Shown: positions 1 to 7,757 of the stretch, piece by piece
Layout of the letters: each line of letters starts with the position of its first letter
Position numbering within the stretch: the stretch's first letter is position 1
From: Thermoplasmata archaeon
GTDB lineage: Archaea > Thermoplasmatota > Thermoplasmata > Thermoplasmatales > Thermoplasmataceae
Direction of reading: 5' to 3'
Assembly: GCA_021797025.1 (NCBI GenBank)
Contig: JAKAAK010000108.1
Span: 1 to 9,707, forward strand
Length of the DNA stretch: 9,707 nucleotides
Notes under the pieces: generated by a model
What the model saw: the letters and a program-made list of their open reading frames with translations, nothing else
The model's database searches: none
What the model was told of the DNA's origin: nothing
Position numbers and translations under genes: made by a program

Positions 1-17
1 AAAAAAATAATATTATT
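1..17 (-). terminator. T-rich stretch downstream of first APC permease
   Basis: Directly after the stop codon of the permease at 18-1451, the minus strand reads AT-rich sequence ending in seven T residues at positions 7 to 1. Oligo-T tracts are the usual archaeal intrinsic terminators. The window edge cuts the site, so its full extent is unknown. Confidence 0.35.
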
Positions 18-1451
18 TTATTCCTTGCTGTATATTTCCTCCTGCACGAGCATATCTGTTGATCCTGCATTTTTGATTTCCTCCGGGTGTTTTTTGCCAT
101 AAATGAAAATTGCAATTGCGGATATGATGATAAAAACAATTGCAGTGATGATAGCGTAATCAACTGGATATGCAGGAGGGTAAAAACTGTAGAACATTGC
201 AACAGCAAGTATTATTGTTGCAGCCGCCGGTATGATGGCATGTGTCACAACTTTAAATTCTTTCAGCTTTTTGAATGTGGCACCAAGCCCGAAGTTGCTC
301 AGTATATGGCCTACGAACAGGGCTGCCGAGGAGGCAGTTACAAGGTATAGGAATCCATTCTCTGGCCCTATGAGAATCCCGGATATAAGTGAAACCGTAT
401 ATGCAACTGCAGCCATGGTAATGATGGCTATATAGGGTGTTTTATGAACAGGATGGACCTTTGAAAACATTGATGGCCCGAGTCCATCCCTGCTCATGGA
501 AAATATCATCCTGGAGCTTGTATTCAATGGAGCCAGAGAACCTGCGAAAAGGCTGTTGATAATGAAAATAAAGAGTATTATGGTAAATGGGAGGCCTATA
601 TACTTATCTGTAACAATCAATCCCGGCACACTGGAGCTGAAAAATGTTGACATCTTTGAAACTCCCCAGCCCACTGTTAGTGCATATGATGTGAGCACAA
701 ATACAACTCCGGTTATGAGAAAGCTTATCAGAAGTGCCTTCTTTATGTTTTTTCTTGGCTGTTTTGCCTCCTCTCCCAGGGTGACAACCGCAGACGATCC
801 TGACATGGAGAATATTGCGAGCACCATTCCAACAGCAACCCCCGCAAATCCTTCTGCCGGCGTAGGAGTAAATGGGGCCAGTGTATTCTTTGAACCCAGT
901 GCAACTATTATGACAATGGATGTTATAATCAAGAGCGCTATTTCAATGGCAGATGCTGTGAAACTGTATGCCAGCGATGGCTTTATTCCAAGATAGGCTA
1001 TTACTGTGAGTATGATAATAAAGGCTGTCATAATGGGTATCCATGTGTATGTTCCTATATTCACATGAAGGAAATATGAAATAGTTCCGGGTATGAATAC
1101 GCCTGAGGTAAACAGTATGGCATTGGTTATAACCATAAAATATGAGAACCACATCATATATCCTATTGTAAGACCGTATCTTGGCCCAGCCCCACGGGAA
1201 TTGAAGGTATAAAATCCTCCACTCCCGTTAATTTTTCTGGAAAACTGGTAGGGTGTGTTTATCCATATTAGTACTCCAAAGATGGATATGACGTATGCCA
1301 GTGGCAGCGAACCCTTGGCGAATTCTGCTGCGCCTGTCATTGTTGCTGCCACAGCTCCCAGCGGTGAGATCATTGCAATTGATTGTCCCAGGAGGGAATA
1401 AAATCCTGCTGCCCCCTTCTTTAGGGTTCGAGATTCTGAAACTTTTTCCAT
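18..1451 (-). CDS. APC-superfamily amino-acid permease (first of two paralogues)
   Basis: This 477-residue protein is a polytopic membrane carrier of the amino acid-polyamine-organocation (APC) superfamily, probably importing amino acids across the cell membrane. Hydrophobic segments run along nearly the whole length, consistent with about 12 helices. The unwound first helix of the family corresponds to about residues 20-40 (LLGQSIAMISPLGAV), and the conserved cytoplasmic APC motif is clear at 224-240 (LGEEAKQPRKNIKKAL). It is a paralogue of the permease at 8078-9493: both carry an N-T-x-YQFS-(R/K) stretch near residues 65-72, the GEEA motif, and a YA-(L/F)-T-(V/I)-GWG segment. The C-terminal tail is short, charged and hydrophilic. 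The ATG at 1451 is preferred because a TATA-like box lies about 29 bases upstream, fitting a leaderless transcript. The substrate cannot be told from sequence alone; family assignment is strong. Confidence 0.93.
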   Translation of the reverse strand: MEKVSESRTLKKGAAGFYSLLGQSIAMISPLGAVAATMTGAAEFAKGSLPLAYVISIFGVLIWINTPYQFSRKINGSGGFYTFNSRGAGPRYGLTIGYMMWFSYFMVITNAILFTSGVFIPGTISYFLHVNIGTYTWIPIMTAFIIILTVIAYLGIKPSLAYSFTASAIEIALLIITSIVIIVALGSKNTLAPFTPTPAEGFAGVAVGMVLAIFSMSGSSAVVTLGEEAKQPRKNIKKALLISFLITGVVFVLTSYALTVGWGVSKMSTFFSSSVPGLIVTDKYIGLPFTIILFIFIINSLFAGSLAPLNTSSRMIFSMSRDGLGPSMFSKVHPVHKTPYIAIITMAAVAYTVSLISGILIGPENGFLYLVTASSAALFVGHILSNFGLGATFKKLKEFKVVTHAIIPAAATIILAVAMFYSFYPPAYPVDYAIITAIVFIIISAIAIFIYGKKHPEEIKNAGSTDMLVQEEIYSKE

Positions 1452-1474
1452 AATTTTCCTGTAATCTCATATGT

Positions 1475-1484
1475 GTTTAAATAT
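1475..1484 (-). promoter_or_regulatory. TATA-like box of first APC permease
   Basis: The minus strand reads ATATTTAAAC here, centred about 29 bases before the ATG at 1451. That places transcription start close to the start codon, and there is no Shine-Dalgarno sequence between them. The box lies just upstream of the TOBE-like remnant on the opposite strand. Confidence 0.5.
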
Positions 1485-1545
1485 TGCTTAAATAAAACAG
1501 TAAATATTAAAGAATTTAAATTTTATACATACATTTATAAAAGAT

Positions 1546-1706
1546 TCTGTTCAGGTGACATCAGTAATTACAGTGTTAAGGTTAAGGGAAGCAAATATGA
1601 AGATACCTATAAGGAGGGCGATTCTGTAAAACTTGCATTCGACCTGAATAACATGAATTTCTATAAGGGTGGAAAAAGAGTTGTGCCTGTATCTGTAACT
1701 GAGTAA
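1546..1706 (+). pseudogene. Orphan TOBE-like C-terminus of an ABC-transporter ATPase
   Basis: The frame here gives about 53 residues that read like the C-terminal TOBE domain of sugar, polyamine or oxoanion ABC-transporter ATPases: a V-K-V-x-G-S-x-Y strand, then YKEGDSVKLAFDLNNMNFY, where the G-D-x-V-x-L-x-F-D turn and the following aromatic residue are typical of TOBE domains. There is no Walker A, signature or Walker B sequence upstream. The frame stays open back to an ATG at 1473, but residues from 1473 to about 1545 look like translated intergenic AT-rich DNA. It ends at a TAA at 1704-1706. The best explanation is a decayed ABC ATPase gene whose nucleotide-binding part has been deleted. 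A free-standing TOBE-like small protein is the alternative. The assignment rests on motif resemblance only. Confidence 0.5.
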
Positions 1707-1794
1707 TATATTTTTTATTTAAATAACAATAATTCTAAAAATTTAGCCTAATGATTTCGGGGTACCGGGATCGAATAGAAAGATAGTTGGGATT

Positions 1795-3525
1795 TTATTC
1801 ATCAATTCCACCTTCATTTATGTACTGTTCTCCTGATTCGATTATGTCTGTTATTTCTGATGTCCTGAAACCGGATTTCACAGAAATAAAATAAAAGAAA
1901 AGTGAGACCACTATTACTACCAAGAAATCATAGGGAAATGGAAAGACATTAAGCCCCCCGAAATTTTTCTCCCCGAGATAGGACATTATGTCCAGTGCAA
2001 TTATGAGAAGAGGGACCCAGTAACCACCCTTTATGTTTTCCACTGAGAGAATGCTGTCTACCCGGTGGAAAGAGAGAAGCACCAGATATACTATAAACCC
2101 GGAAAAGATTATAATGGATGTGTATCCCACGGTGGGCCATCCTGTCCAGTATACTATTAATGCTGCAGCAACGAAGGAAACCGGCGATAATATTTTTGCA
2201 TATGGAAGTTTGAATGGCCTTTTCATTTCTGAGGCTTCCCTCCTGAGAACCATGAGGGTTGAACCCCCGAGGATGTATGTAAATGCAGCTATCCCGGAAA
2301 CAAGGCCCACAACAACATACCAGCTGGGCAATGGAGCTAGGAACGCAAGTCCAAGTATTAGGCTGATTATAAGGGAAAATACAGGAACCCCGGTTTTGCG
2401 GCTTACAGTTCCCACTGTGGGTGGAAAATACCCGATTTCAGCCATTCCGTACAGGGATCGTGTTGAGGTTCCAGCGGCTATATTGAGCGTTCCTGATGGC
2501 GATAGATATGCATCAGCGTATAGCAAATATGTAAGAACTACCATAATAGACAGGTCAGATGATCTTGCAAGGAAGGCAAATGGAGCGGTATCGATGCTCT
2601 TTGCATAGCTGCCTGCTGAGGCAGATGAAAGGCCGAGCCATCCACCGGAGGTTTTCAGAAGCACCGGGTCTACAGATGAAATAAAGATGACCTGGAGCAG
2701 TATATAGACTGCTATTGAAGTTAACATGGCTAATATAAGTGCACGTGGAATATCTCTCTGCGGGTTCTTTGCCTCCCCTGCAAAGTCGAGAGTATGCCTG
2801 AATCCCAGGTATGAGAAAACTATACCGTCTGTTGATATGGCCTCGAAAACAAGTGAAATATTGTTATGTGGGAGGAAACCGCCCAGGGAGGGATTATCAA
2901 AATTACCGGCATGGAACAGGAAAAATGCCATGAGCAGTATGGTTAAAGATGGGATTATCAGCTTCCACCATGTAACCGCCTGATTGGTTTTTCCCATTAA
3001 TTTTACACCGTAGTAATTAAGAAAATAAAAACCTGTAATAAGAATCCCAGCTATGAGAATGCCGTATCCAGTCAGCAGGGTTACACTGGAGGATGGGTCC
3101 AGAGGATTTTTCGCATAGTAAATCAGCGCCGGATGCGTTATATATGATCCGGCATAGGTCATTACTGCTTCAGCTTCAAGTGCTGGTGCAGCAGCCCTGG
3201 CGGCAAAATATGCCCATCCGAAGAATAACCCGGCAATGCCCCCGTGTGAGTAATGTCCATAGCGCGTTATGAATCCACTGCGTGGTATCATTGCGCCAAT
3301 TTCGGCATAAACAAGAGTTATAATGAGCACAAGGATTCCACCTATAACCCATGATATAATTGCAGCGGGACCTGCAGTGCCAGCAGAGGCGGACTCTGCG
3401 AAAAGCCACCCTGAACCGATAATAGAACCCAGGCTCAGAAAATAAAGGTCCCATGATGTTAAAACTTTCTTTAACTTTATGTCCTGATTCCGGCGCTCTC
3501 TGTAGGGGTGCGGGATTTTATCCAT
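1795..3525 (-). CDS. APC-superfamily amino-acid permease, YveA/aspartate-proton symporter-like
   Basis: This 576-residue membrane carrier belongs to a longer-chain APC group. After a charged cytoplasmic N-tail (about residues 1-24), helix 1 carries LGSIIGSGWLF (32-42), followed by AGPAAIISWVIGG (51-63) and VYAEIGAMIPRSG (72-84). That combination is typical of the aspartate-proton symporter/YveA branch. The APC cytoplasmic motif is at about 238-263 (SYLGFRHTLDFAGEAKNPQR then DIPRAL), with a single E rather than the EE of the two other permeases here. It is about 100 residues longer than those two, with extra hydrophobic segments near the C-terminus (about 490-560) and a polar acidic tail. Likely role: proton-coupled uptake of an amino acid, useful to a scavenger in acid. 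The ATG at 3525 is supported by a TATA-like box about 26 bases upstream. The exact substrate is not determinable. Confidence 0.93.
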   Translation of the reverse strand: MDKIPHPYRERRNQDIKLKKVLTSWDLYFLSLGSIIGSGWLFAESASAGTAGPAAIISWVIGGILVLIITLVYAEIGAMIPRSGFITRYGHYSHGGIAGLFFGWAYFAARAAAPALEAEAVMTYAGSYITHPALIYYAKNPLDPSSSVTLLTGYGILIAGILITGFYFLNYYGVKLMGKTNQAVTWWKLIIPSLTILLMAFFLFHAGNFDNPSLGGFLPHNNISLVFEAISTDGIVFSYLGFRHTLDFAGEAKNPQRDIPRALILAMLTSIAVYILLQVIFISSVDPVLLKTSGGWLGLSSASAGSYAKSIDTAPFAFLARSSDLSIMVVLTYLLYADAYLSPSGTLNIAAGTSTRSLYGMAEIGYFPPTVGTVSRKTGVPVFSLIISLILGLAFLAPLPSWYVVVGLVSGIAAFTYILGGSTLMVLRREASEMKRPFKLPYAKILSPVSFVAAALIVYWTGWPTVGYTSIIIFSGFIVYLVLLSFHRVDSILSVENIKGGYWVPLLIIALDIMSYLGEKNFGGLNVFPFPYDFLVVIVVSLFFYFISVKSGFRTSEITDIIESGEQYINEGGIDE

Positions 3526-3545
3526 TCTGTTTTATTAACATATAG

Positions 3546-3557
3546 AATTTAATATTT
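3546..3557 (-). promoter_or_regulatory. TATA-like box of YveA-like permease
   Basis: The minus strand reads AAATATTAAATT, centred about 26 bases before the ATG at 3525, with no Shine-Dalgarno sequence in the leader. This is the spacing expected for a leaderless archaeal transcript. The 178-base gap 3526-3703 between this gene and the divergent MFS gene is AT-rich and shows nothing else I can name. Confidence 0.5.
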
Positions 3558-3670
3558 ACTGTAGTTTTTGTAACGTCATGATTGATGCAGCATATTATTC
3601 CCTGATTATAAAAATGTATAGAAATTATTCATAATGCACATATTTTTTGTATAAAATTATGTCATTAAAA

Positions 3671-3687
3671 TAATATTATTATAATAT
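3671..3687 (+). promoter_or_regulatory. TATA-like region of first MFS gene
   Basis: A run of alternating A and T (TAATATTATTATAATAT) lies 17-33 bases before the ATG at 3704, with no ribosome-binding sequence in between. It fits a TATA box for a leaderless transcript. The exact register of the box within the run is ambiguous. Confidence 0.45.
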
Positions 3688-3703
3688 CCTGCAATACAAC
3701 GTA

Positions 3704-4918
3704 ATGGCGTCCTTTTCATCAGATATACGTAACAGGCAGGTTGTAATAGTAAGTCTGTCATCCATGATGCGATCACTGGGCATGGGAGCCTCATGGCCCT
3801 TCATGGCAATATTCCTCAGTTTATACCTTCATCTTGCCGTATATATTGTAGGAGTTATATTTACACTGCTATCCCTCATGTCCATGGCATTCAGCATACT
3901 GGGTGGTTATCTGGCTGATCTGAAAGGGAGAAAATTCACGCTGATGCTGGGAAGCGTTTCAGGCATATTCATTTACCTTTCAATAGCTCTGTCATTTCTA
4001 TACAATATATACACGCTTACAATTATACTCTTTATAATGTCCTCCTTCTCAGGGTCCCTTGTATATCCCTCTGCTAGTGCCCTTATTTCTGATGTTACGG
4101 AATCCCAGGACAGGGAAGGCGGCTATTCAATTTACAGAATATTATCAAATGTTGGATGGGCAATCGGTCCCCTGATGGGATCCTTCATCTACTCTTCCGG
4201 AATTATATACATATTTTATGCACTGGTTATAGCAAGTGTCCTGCAGGCCATTATAATACTCTTTGTCAGGAAACAGAATGTGATGAAGACAGGAACTGGA
4301 ACCAGAAATCCTTTCCTTGTTTTTGATAAATATCTTTTCGTTTTCAGCATAGCAACCTTCTTTATCATACTGCTGTCATCACAGTTTTCCGTATCCCTGC
4401 CACTTTACAGTGAAATTGCCATAAAAATCAACGTTGCTGACCTGGGTTATATCTATGCAATCAACGGCATAGTAGTAGTTCTCGGGCAGTATCCATTGAT
4501 AAGGGTGTTTGCAAGGTTCGGAGACCTGGGAACGTTTATAGCCGGTGCCCTGTTTTATGCCCTGGGATACTTTATTATTGCATTTTCTACCAATTTATAC
4601 GATTTGATGTTTGACATGGTCATAATTACAGTAGGGGAGAACCTTACAACTCCAACAATAAATACAGTTATTTCCAAGATGGCCCCGGCGGGCAAAACTG
4701 GAAGGTATATGGGATTTAACTCCATGTTCAATTCAATCGGCAGGGCTTTCGGCCCCTCCGTGGGAACCTATATAATGTACACATTCCATTATAACGGCCT
4801 GGCCACCTGGTCTCTCATATGCATATTCGGAATATTTTCCGCTGCCGTAATTGTTGTATTCTCTTTCATGTACAGAAATTCAGGCAATACTTATATTGCA
4901 GCGGCGCACAGGACTTGA
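3704..4918 (+). CDS. MFS transporter, DHA1-like, intact
   Basis: This 404-residue protein has the length and helix pattern of a 12-helix major facilitator superfamily carrier. Motif A in the helix 2-3 loop is well preserved at about 68-77 (GYLADLKGRK). Residues 144-159 (YRILSNVGWAIGPLMG) combine the charged helix-4 arginine region with the G-P-x-x-G of helix 5. A hydrophilic loop around 188-210 separates the two six-helix halves. The second half contains a GENLTTPTINTVISKMAP segment and a GKTGRYMGFNS motif, both typical of drug/proton-antiporter-like MFS proteins. Likely role: proton-driven export or uptake of a small organic molecule; the substrate is unknown. It lies upstream of, and in the same orientation as, the broken MFS gene at 4992, and the two may be tandem relatives of similar length. 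The ATG at 3704 is chosen because of the TATA spacing. Confidence 0.92.
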   Translation: MASFSSDIRNRQVVIVSLSSMMRSLGMGASWPFMAIFLSLYLHLAVYIVGVIFTLLSLMSMAFSILGGYLADLKGRKFTLMLGSVSGIFIYLSIALSFLYNIYTLTIILFIMSSFSGSLVYPSASALISDVTESQDREGGYSIYRILSNVGWAIGPLMGSFIYSSGIIYIFYALVIASVLQAIIILFVRKQNVMKTGTGTRNPFLVFDKYLFVFSIATFFIILLSSQFSVSLPLYSEIAIKINVADLGYIYAINGIVVVLGQYPLIRVFARFGDLGTFIAGALFYALGYFIIAFSTNLYDLMFDMVIITVGENLTTPTINTVISKMAPAGKTGRYMGFNSMFNSIGRAFGPSVGTYIMYTFHYNGLATWSLICIFGIFSAAVIVVFSFMYRNSGNTYIAAAHRT

Positions 4919-4952
4919 CAGAACTATCATCATTATAAATTTATGAAAGTAT

Positions 4953-4970
4953 TTATTTTAAATTAATATA
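4953..4970 (+). promoter_or_regulatory. TATA-like box of second (broken) MFS gene
   Basis: An AT-only stretch (TTATTTTAAATTAATATA) lies 22-39 bases before the ATG at 4992. Its centre, about 29 bases away, favours ATG 4992 over the in-frame TTG at 4971, which would begin right at the box. Confidence 0.45.
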
Positions 4971-4991
4971 TTGAGAATACCGTGGCATAAA

Positions 4992-5881
4992 ATGGATAGA
5001 TTAAAAATTATCAGGAATACATACCTCACATATTCCGTGCTCATTATAATATTCATAACATTCATGGTGAGGGCATCGAATAACATGATGATGACCACCA
5101 TATCCCTGTTTTCCAAATATGACCTTCACTTCGGGCAGCTGGAGGTCGGGCTCACAGAGTCACTTATGGCACTGGCTACCTTCATCACCACTGGATTAAT
5201 TAATTCACGGCTAGATGCAGTAAGGCGCCGATATCTATTTATCGGATCGAATATAGGCTTCACAGTTATTCTGGCGGTCATGCAGTTTTCCAATTTTATA
5301 ACAGTATGGATCTTCATAGCTGTTGCGGGGCTTGCCTTCGGTGCTATAATGCCGAATATAATTACATCGGCGGGCATGATAGATGATAAGAAGGCCAGGG
5401 AAAAGGCCCTGGGGATTTATACCCTTGCACTCAGTGTGAGCCTGATTGCCGGGCCAGCACTGGAGTCGTATATACTTAAATTCGAACCTTTAAGGTACAT
5501 ATTCCTGTTCTTTGTGCCACTGGGCGTTGTGGCTTCTGTTCTTTCACCATTTCTGAGATTTCCTGACAGCAAATCAGAAATTAAAAAGAAGAAGGTAAGT
5601 GTATTCGGGGAGCCGGGGTTCAGGGTTGCAGTCTACGCAATTCTTGCATACAATATTATTTTTGCATTGCTCATAACCTTCGGTGGGATATATGCTAAAA
5701 GTGTGCTGAAATTGAGCCTTTCTGATGTTTCCCTGCTGTTTACCGGTTTTTTATCGTTTCATTTTCGTCCAGGCTCTTCATTTCATGGCGGGCACCGGAA
5801 AATCTCTGGCACTATCTTGGAACTGCGATTATTATTACATTGACAGGGAAAATTTTCCTGTTCTTCGGTGTGAATGATATT
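4992..5881 (+). pseudogene. 5' part of MFS transporter gene, frameshifted and split by an IS607 element
   Basis: This is the N-terminal three-quarters of a 12-helix MFS carrier. Helix-rich sequence begins after MDRLKIIRNTY, and a degenerate motif A occurs at about residues 68-80 (GLINSRLDAVRRR). The opening frame becomes non-membrane-like after codon ggt-ttt-tta at 5745-5753 and stops at 5841-5843. Moving to the -1 frame at that point restores plausible sequence (FIVSFSSRLFISWRAPENL, then a helix ending KIFLFFGVNDI) up to about 5881. The change equals loss of one T from a T7 run, leaving T6. From 5882 the IS607 element begins, and the gene resumes at 7759. ATG 4992 is preferred to TTG 4971, which would add seven residues, because of the TATA spacing. 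Rejoining both halves gives about 402 residues. It is probably non-functional now. Confidence 0.85.
5747..5753 (+). other. T TTT TTA heptamer at the frame break of the MFS gene
   Basis: The frame break falls exactly on T-TTT-TTA, set in the X-XXY-YYZ register relative to the opening frame (codons ggt, ttt, tta). This heptamer is a classic -1 ribosomal slippage sequence, and the carrier frame is recovered by exactly a -1 slip. Since the gene is also cut by an insertion sequence, a one-base loss or read error in a homopolymer is the simpler explanation. Confidence 0.6.
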
Positions 5882-5899
5882 ATGAATAATTTCAATAAC

Positions 5900-5907
5900 T
5901 ATTTATA
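5900..5907 (+). promoter_or_regulatory. TATA-like box of tnpA
   Basis: TATTTATA is centred about 17 bases before ATG 5921 and about 29 before the in-frame ATG 5933. A second AT-rich stretch (GATATATTA) lies right before 5921. If tnpA is leaderless like its neighbours, the spacing favours ATG 5933. Confidence 0.4.
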
Positions 5908-5920
5908 CAATTGATATATT

Positions 5921-6523
5921 ATGGCAATAACCATGAAGGCTAATGAGGTATTAAACCTTCTACGCATCTCCAGAAAAACACTTCATGTATATGCCTCAAC
6001 AGGTAAAATAGGGTTTACAGCTATGCCCAATGGCTTTTATGATTATAATGATGAGGATGTTTATAAATTATTAAATAAGGATGTTAAAAGAAAGACAGTA
6101 ATATATGCAAGGGTATCAACAGCAAAGCAGAAGGAAGATTTGGAAAATCAGATACAGCAGCTGAAGCAGTGGTGCTTTATGAATGGATATACAATAAATG
6201 CAATATATTCAGATATAGCATCCGGAATATCCTTTGATAAGAGAAAAGAATTCTTTAACATGCTGGATGAAATTATAGATTACAGGGTAGAAAGGGTAAT
6301 AATAACATACAGGGATAGATTAGGCAGGTCTGGCCTTGATTTATTCAAACATCTATTTGAAAAGTTTGGCACTGAAATAATAGTTATATCGGAAGCAGGG
6401 AATCAAAAAATGGATTCAGATGAAATATTTAATGATATAACTTCAATGCTCCACAGTTATTCAATGAAATTATATTCAAAAAGAAATAAAAATTCAATAG
6501 AGGTGGGCTATGAGGGCAATTAG
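5921..6523 (+). CDS. tnpA: IS607-family TnpA, serine recombinase/transposase
   Basis: This 200-residue protein is the transposase of the element, cutting and rejoining DNA through a serine-linked intermediate. Residues 5-50 form a MerR-like helix-turn-helix (KANEVLNLLRISRKTLHVYA) that should bind the element ends. The resolvase-type catalytic domain starts at about 58. The nucleophile is Ser66 in YARVSTAKQ, with Arg64 beside it, and the active-site arginines lie in YRDRLGRSG (Arg131, Arg133, Arg136). The HTH-before-catalytic order and the short size are diagnostic of IS607 TnpA and opposite to most serine recombinases. All key residues are present, so it looks active. The longest ATG frame is given; ATG 5933, four codons in, matches the usual M-K-x-x-E-V-x-x-L-L family start and is a strong alternative. 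Its 3' end overlaps tnpB by 14 bases. Confidence 0.95.
   Translation: MAITMKANEVLNLLRISRKTLHVYASTGKIGFTAMPNGFYDYNDEDVYKLLNKDVKRKTVIYARVSTAKQKEDLENQIQQLKQWCFMNGYTINAIYSDIASGISFDKRKEFFNMLDEIIDYRVERVIITYRDRLGRSGLDLFKHLFEKFGTEIIVISEAGNQKMDSDEIFNDITSMLHSYSMKLYSKRNKNSIEVGYEGN
6500..6505 (+). promoter_or_regulatory. Shine-Dalgarno sequence for tnpB inside tnpA
   Basis: GAGGTG lies four bases before the ATG at 6510 and within the last codons of tnpA. It fixes the tnpB start and implies that tnpB is translated from the tnpA message. It is the clearest ribosome-binding site in the window, in contrast to the apparently leaderless permease genes. Confidence 0.65.
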
Positions 6524-7757
6524 AACACGGCAAATCTTTATTCATGATAATGGCACAGTATCCAAAATGTGCCATACATCCAAGAACTTATTCAATCAAG
6601 CAAATTACATTCTCAGAAAGCAGTTCTTTAGCAGGGAGAAAATGTCCCCTTATAACGAGCTTGCAAAACAATTCTCAAATCCTTCAGATATAGAGGAAAA
6701 TAATAATTTCCAGAAACTCCCTGCACAGACAGCACAGTGGACTATCAAAAAGGTAAAAGACTCATGGAACTCATTCTTTAAGGCACTTAAATCCTATAGG
6801 AAGAATCCGGAGTTGTTTTTAGGAGTTCCAAAGCCACCAAAATACAAGCATAGGGATGGTGAATTTATGCTTGTATTTACAAACCAGCAGTGCCATATGG
6901 ATAATGGAATGCTAAAATTCCCAAAAATAATGAATTTAGAGGTGAGAACAGGATTAGACAATAATATGGATTTAAGGGAAGCAAGGATAATACCAATGGG
7001 AACTGGCTATAATGTAGAGATTGTGTATTCTAAAGAGATATCAGATATATCGGATTTAAATCCTGACAGGATACTGGGAATAGATATTGGAGTAAGGAAT
7101 ATCATAACCATTGGAAACAGCATATCTGAGAAAGGCATTGCTGTTAAGGGTGGTGTTTTAAAATCCATCAACCAATATTTCAACAAGGAATTGGCAAGAT
7201 TAAAATCTATAAATGATAAACAGAGAAAGAACAAGGAGAATACTAAAAGGATAAACAGGTTATATTTAACAAGGAACAGGAAGATAAGGGATATAATGCA
7301 TAAGCTGTCCAGTGCTGTTATAGCATATGCAAAGAATCTAAAAATAGATACAATTGTAATAGGCCATAACAGTGGATGGAAGCAGGATGTGGATATGGGA
7401 AAAAAGAATAACCAGGACTTTGTACAGATTCCTTTTAATACATTAATTAATCAAATATACTATAAAGGCAATGAGAATGGAATAAATGTAATAATACAGG
7501 AAGAATCATACACATCCAAATGCTCTTTCCTTGATAATGAGGAAATAGATAAGCATGAAACATATTCAGGAAAAAGAATAAAGAGGGGAGTATTCAGGTC
7601 AGCAAATGGAACGTTAATGCATGCTGACCTGCAGGCTTCCTATAATATAATTAAAAAAGCAATCCCTGAAGCTTTTGCCAACGGGATAGAGGGTATCGGG
7701 TTATATCCAAGAAGTTTAAGCATAAAAGAGATGATAACTTCTAAAGAGGTTTGTTAA
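6510..7757 (+). CDS. tnpB: TnpB, RNA-guided nuclease family, zinc-finger-less variant
   Basis: This 415-residue protein is a TnpB (IS605 OrfB-type), the family ancestral to Cas12. In characterised members it is guided by an RNA from the element end to cut target DNA, aiding retention of the element. An N-terminal recognition region (about 1-185) precedes a split RuvC domain. RuvC-I is ILGIDIGVRN, with Asp192. RuvC-III is HADLQASYNIIKK, with Asp372-373 (the D of ADLQ is catalytic). Where most TnpBs have a V-x-E-D-L glutamate, this one reads TIVIGHNSGWKQ (281-292), so that glutamate is absent; a glutamate pair occurs in QEESYTSKCS (330-339). Only one cysteine lies in the usual zinc-finger stretch (338), so no four-cysteine finger forms. 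I recall this GHN/EESYTSK subgroup as widespread, so it is probably a true variant and not decay. Length is normal. The start is set by the Shine-Dalgarno sequence at 6500. Confidence 0.93.
   Translation: MRAIRTRQIFIHDNGTVSKMCHTSKNLFNQANYILRKQFFSREKMSPYNELAKQFSNPSDIEENNNFQKLPAQTAQWTIKKVKDSWNSFFKALKSYRKNPELFLGVPKPPKYKHRDGEFMLVFTNQQCHMDNGMLKFPKIMNLEVRTGLDNNMDLREARIIPMGTGYNVEIVYSKEISDISDLNPDRILGIDIGVRNIITIGNSISEKGIAVKGGVLKSINQYFNKELARLKSINDKQRKNKENTKRINRLYLTRNRKIRDIMHKLSSAVIAYAKNLKIDTIVIGHNSGWKQDVDMGKKNNQDFVQIPFNTLINQIYYKGNENGINVIIQEESYTSKCSFLDNEEIDKHETYSGKRIKRGVFRSANGTLMHADLQASYNIIKKAIPEAFANGIEGIGLYPRSLSIKEMITSKEVC

Noticed and set aside
496..996. Plus-strand open frame of 166 codons inside the first permease
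   Set aside because: It lies antisense to a clear APC membrane protein with conserved motifs, has no family resemblance and no start signal; it is a mirror of the real gene's composition.
1752..1778. GGGGTACCGGGATCGAATAG resembling a tRNA T-arm remnant
   Set aside because: The right-hand side of the stem does not pair with the left, and no acceptor, anticodon or D-arm sequence can be placed upstream, so it is not supported as a tRNA or attachment site.
2033..2608. Plus-strand open frame of 191 codons inside the YveA-like permease
   Set aside because: It is antisense to a full-length APC gene and its translation shows no domain pattern; the minus-strand protein carries all the recognised motifs.
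4971..4991. TTG at 4971 as the start of the second MFS gene
   Set aside because: It begins at the edge of the TATA-like box; ATG 4992 has leaderless spacing like the other genes here and gives a normal MFS N-terminus.
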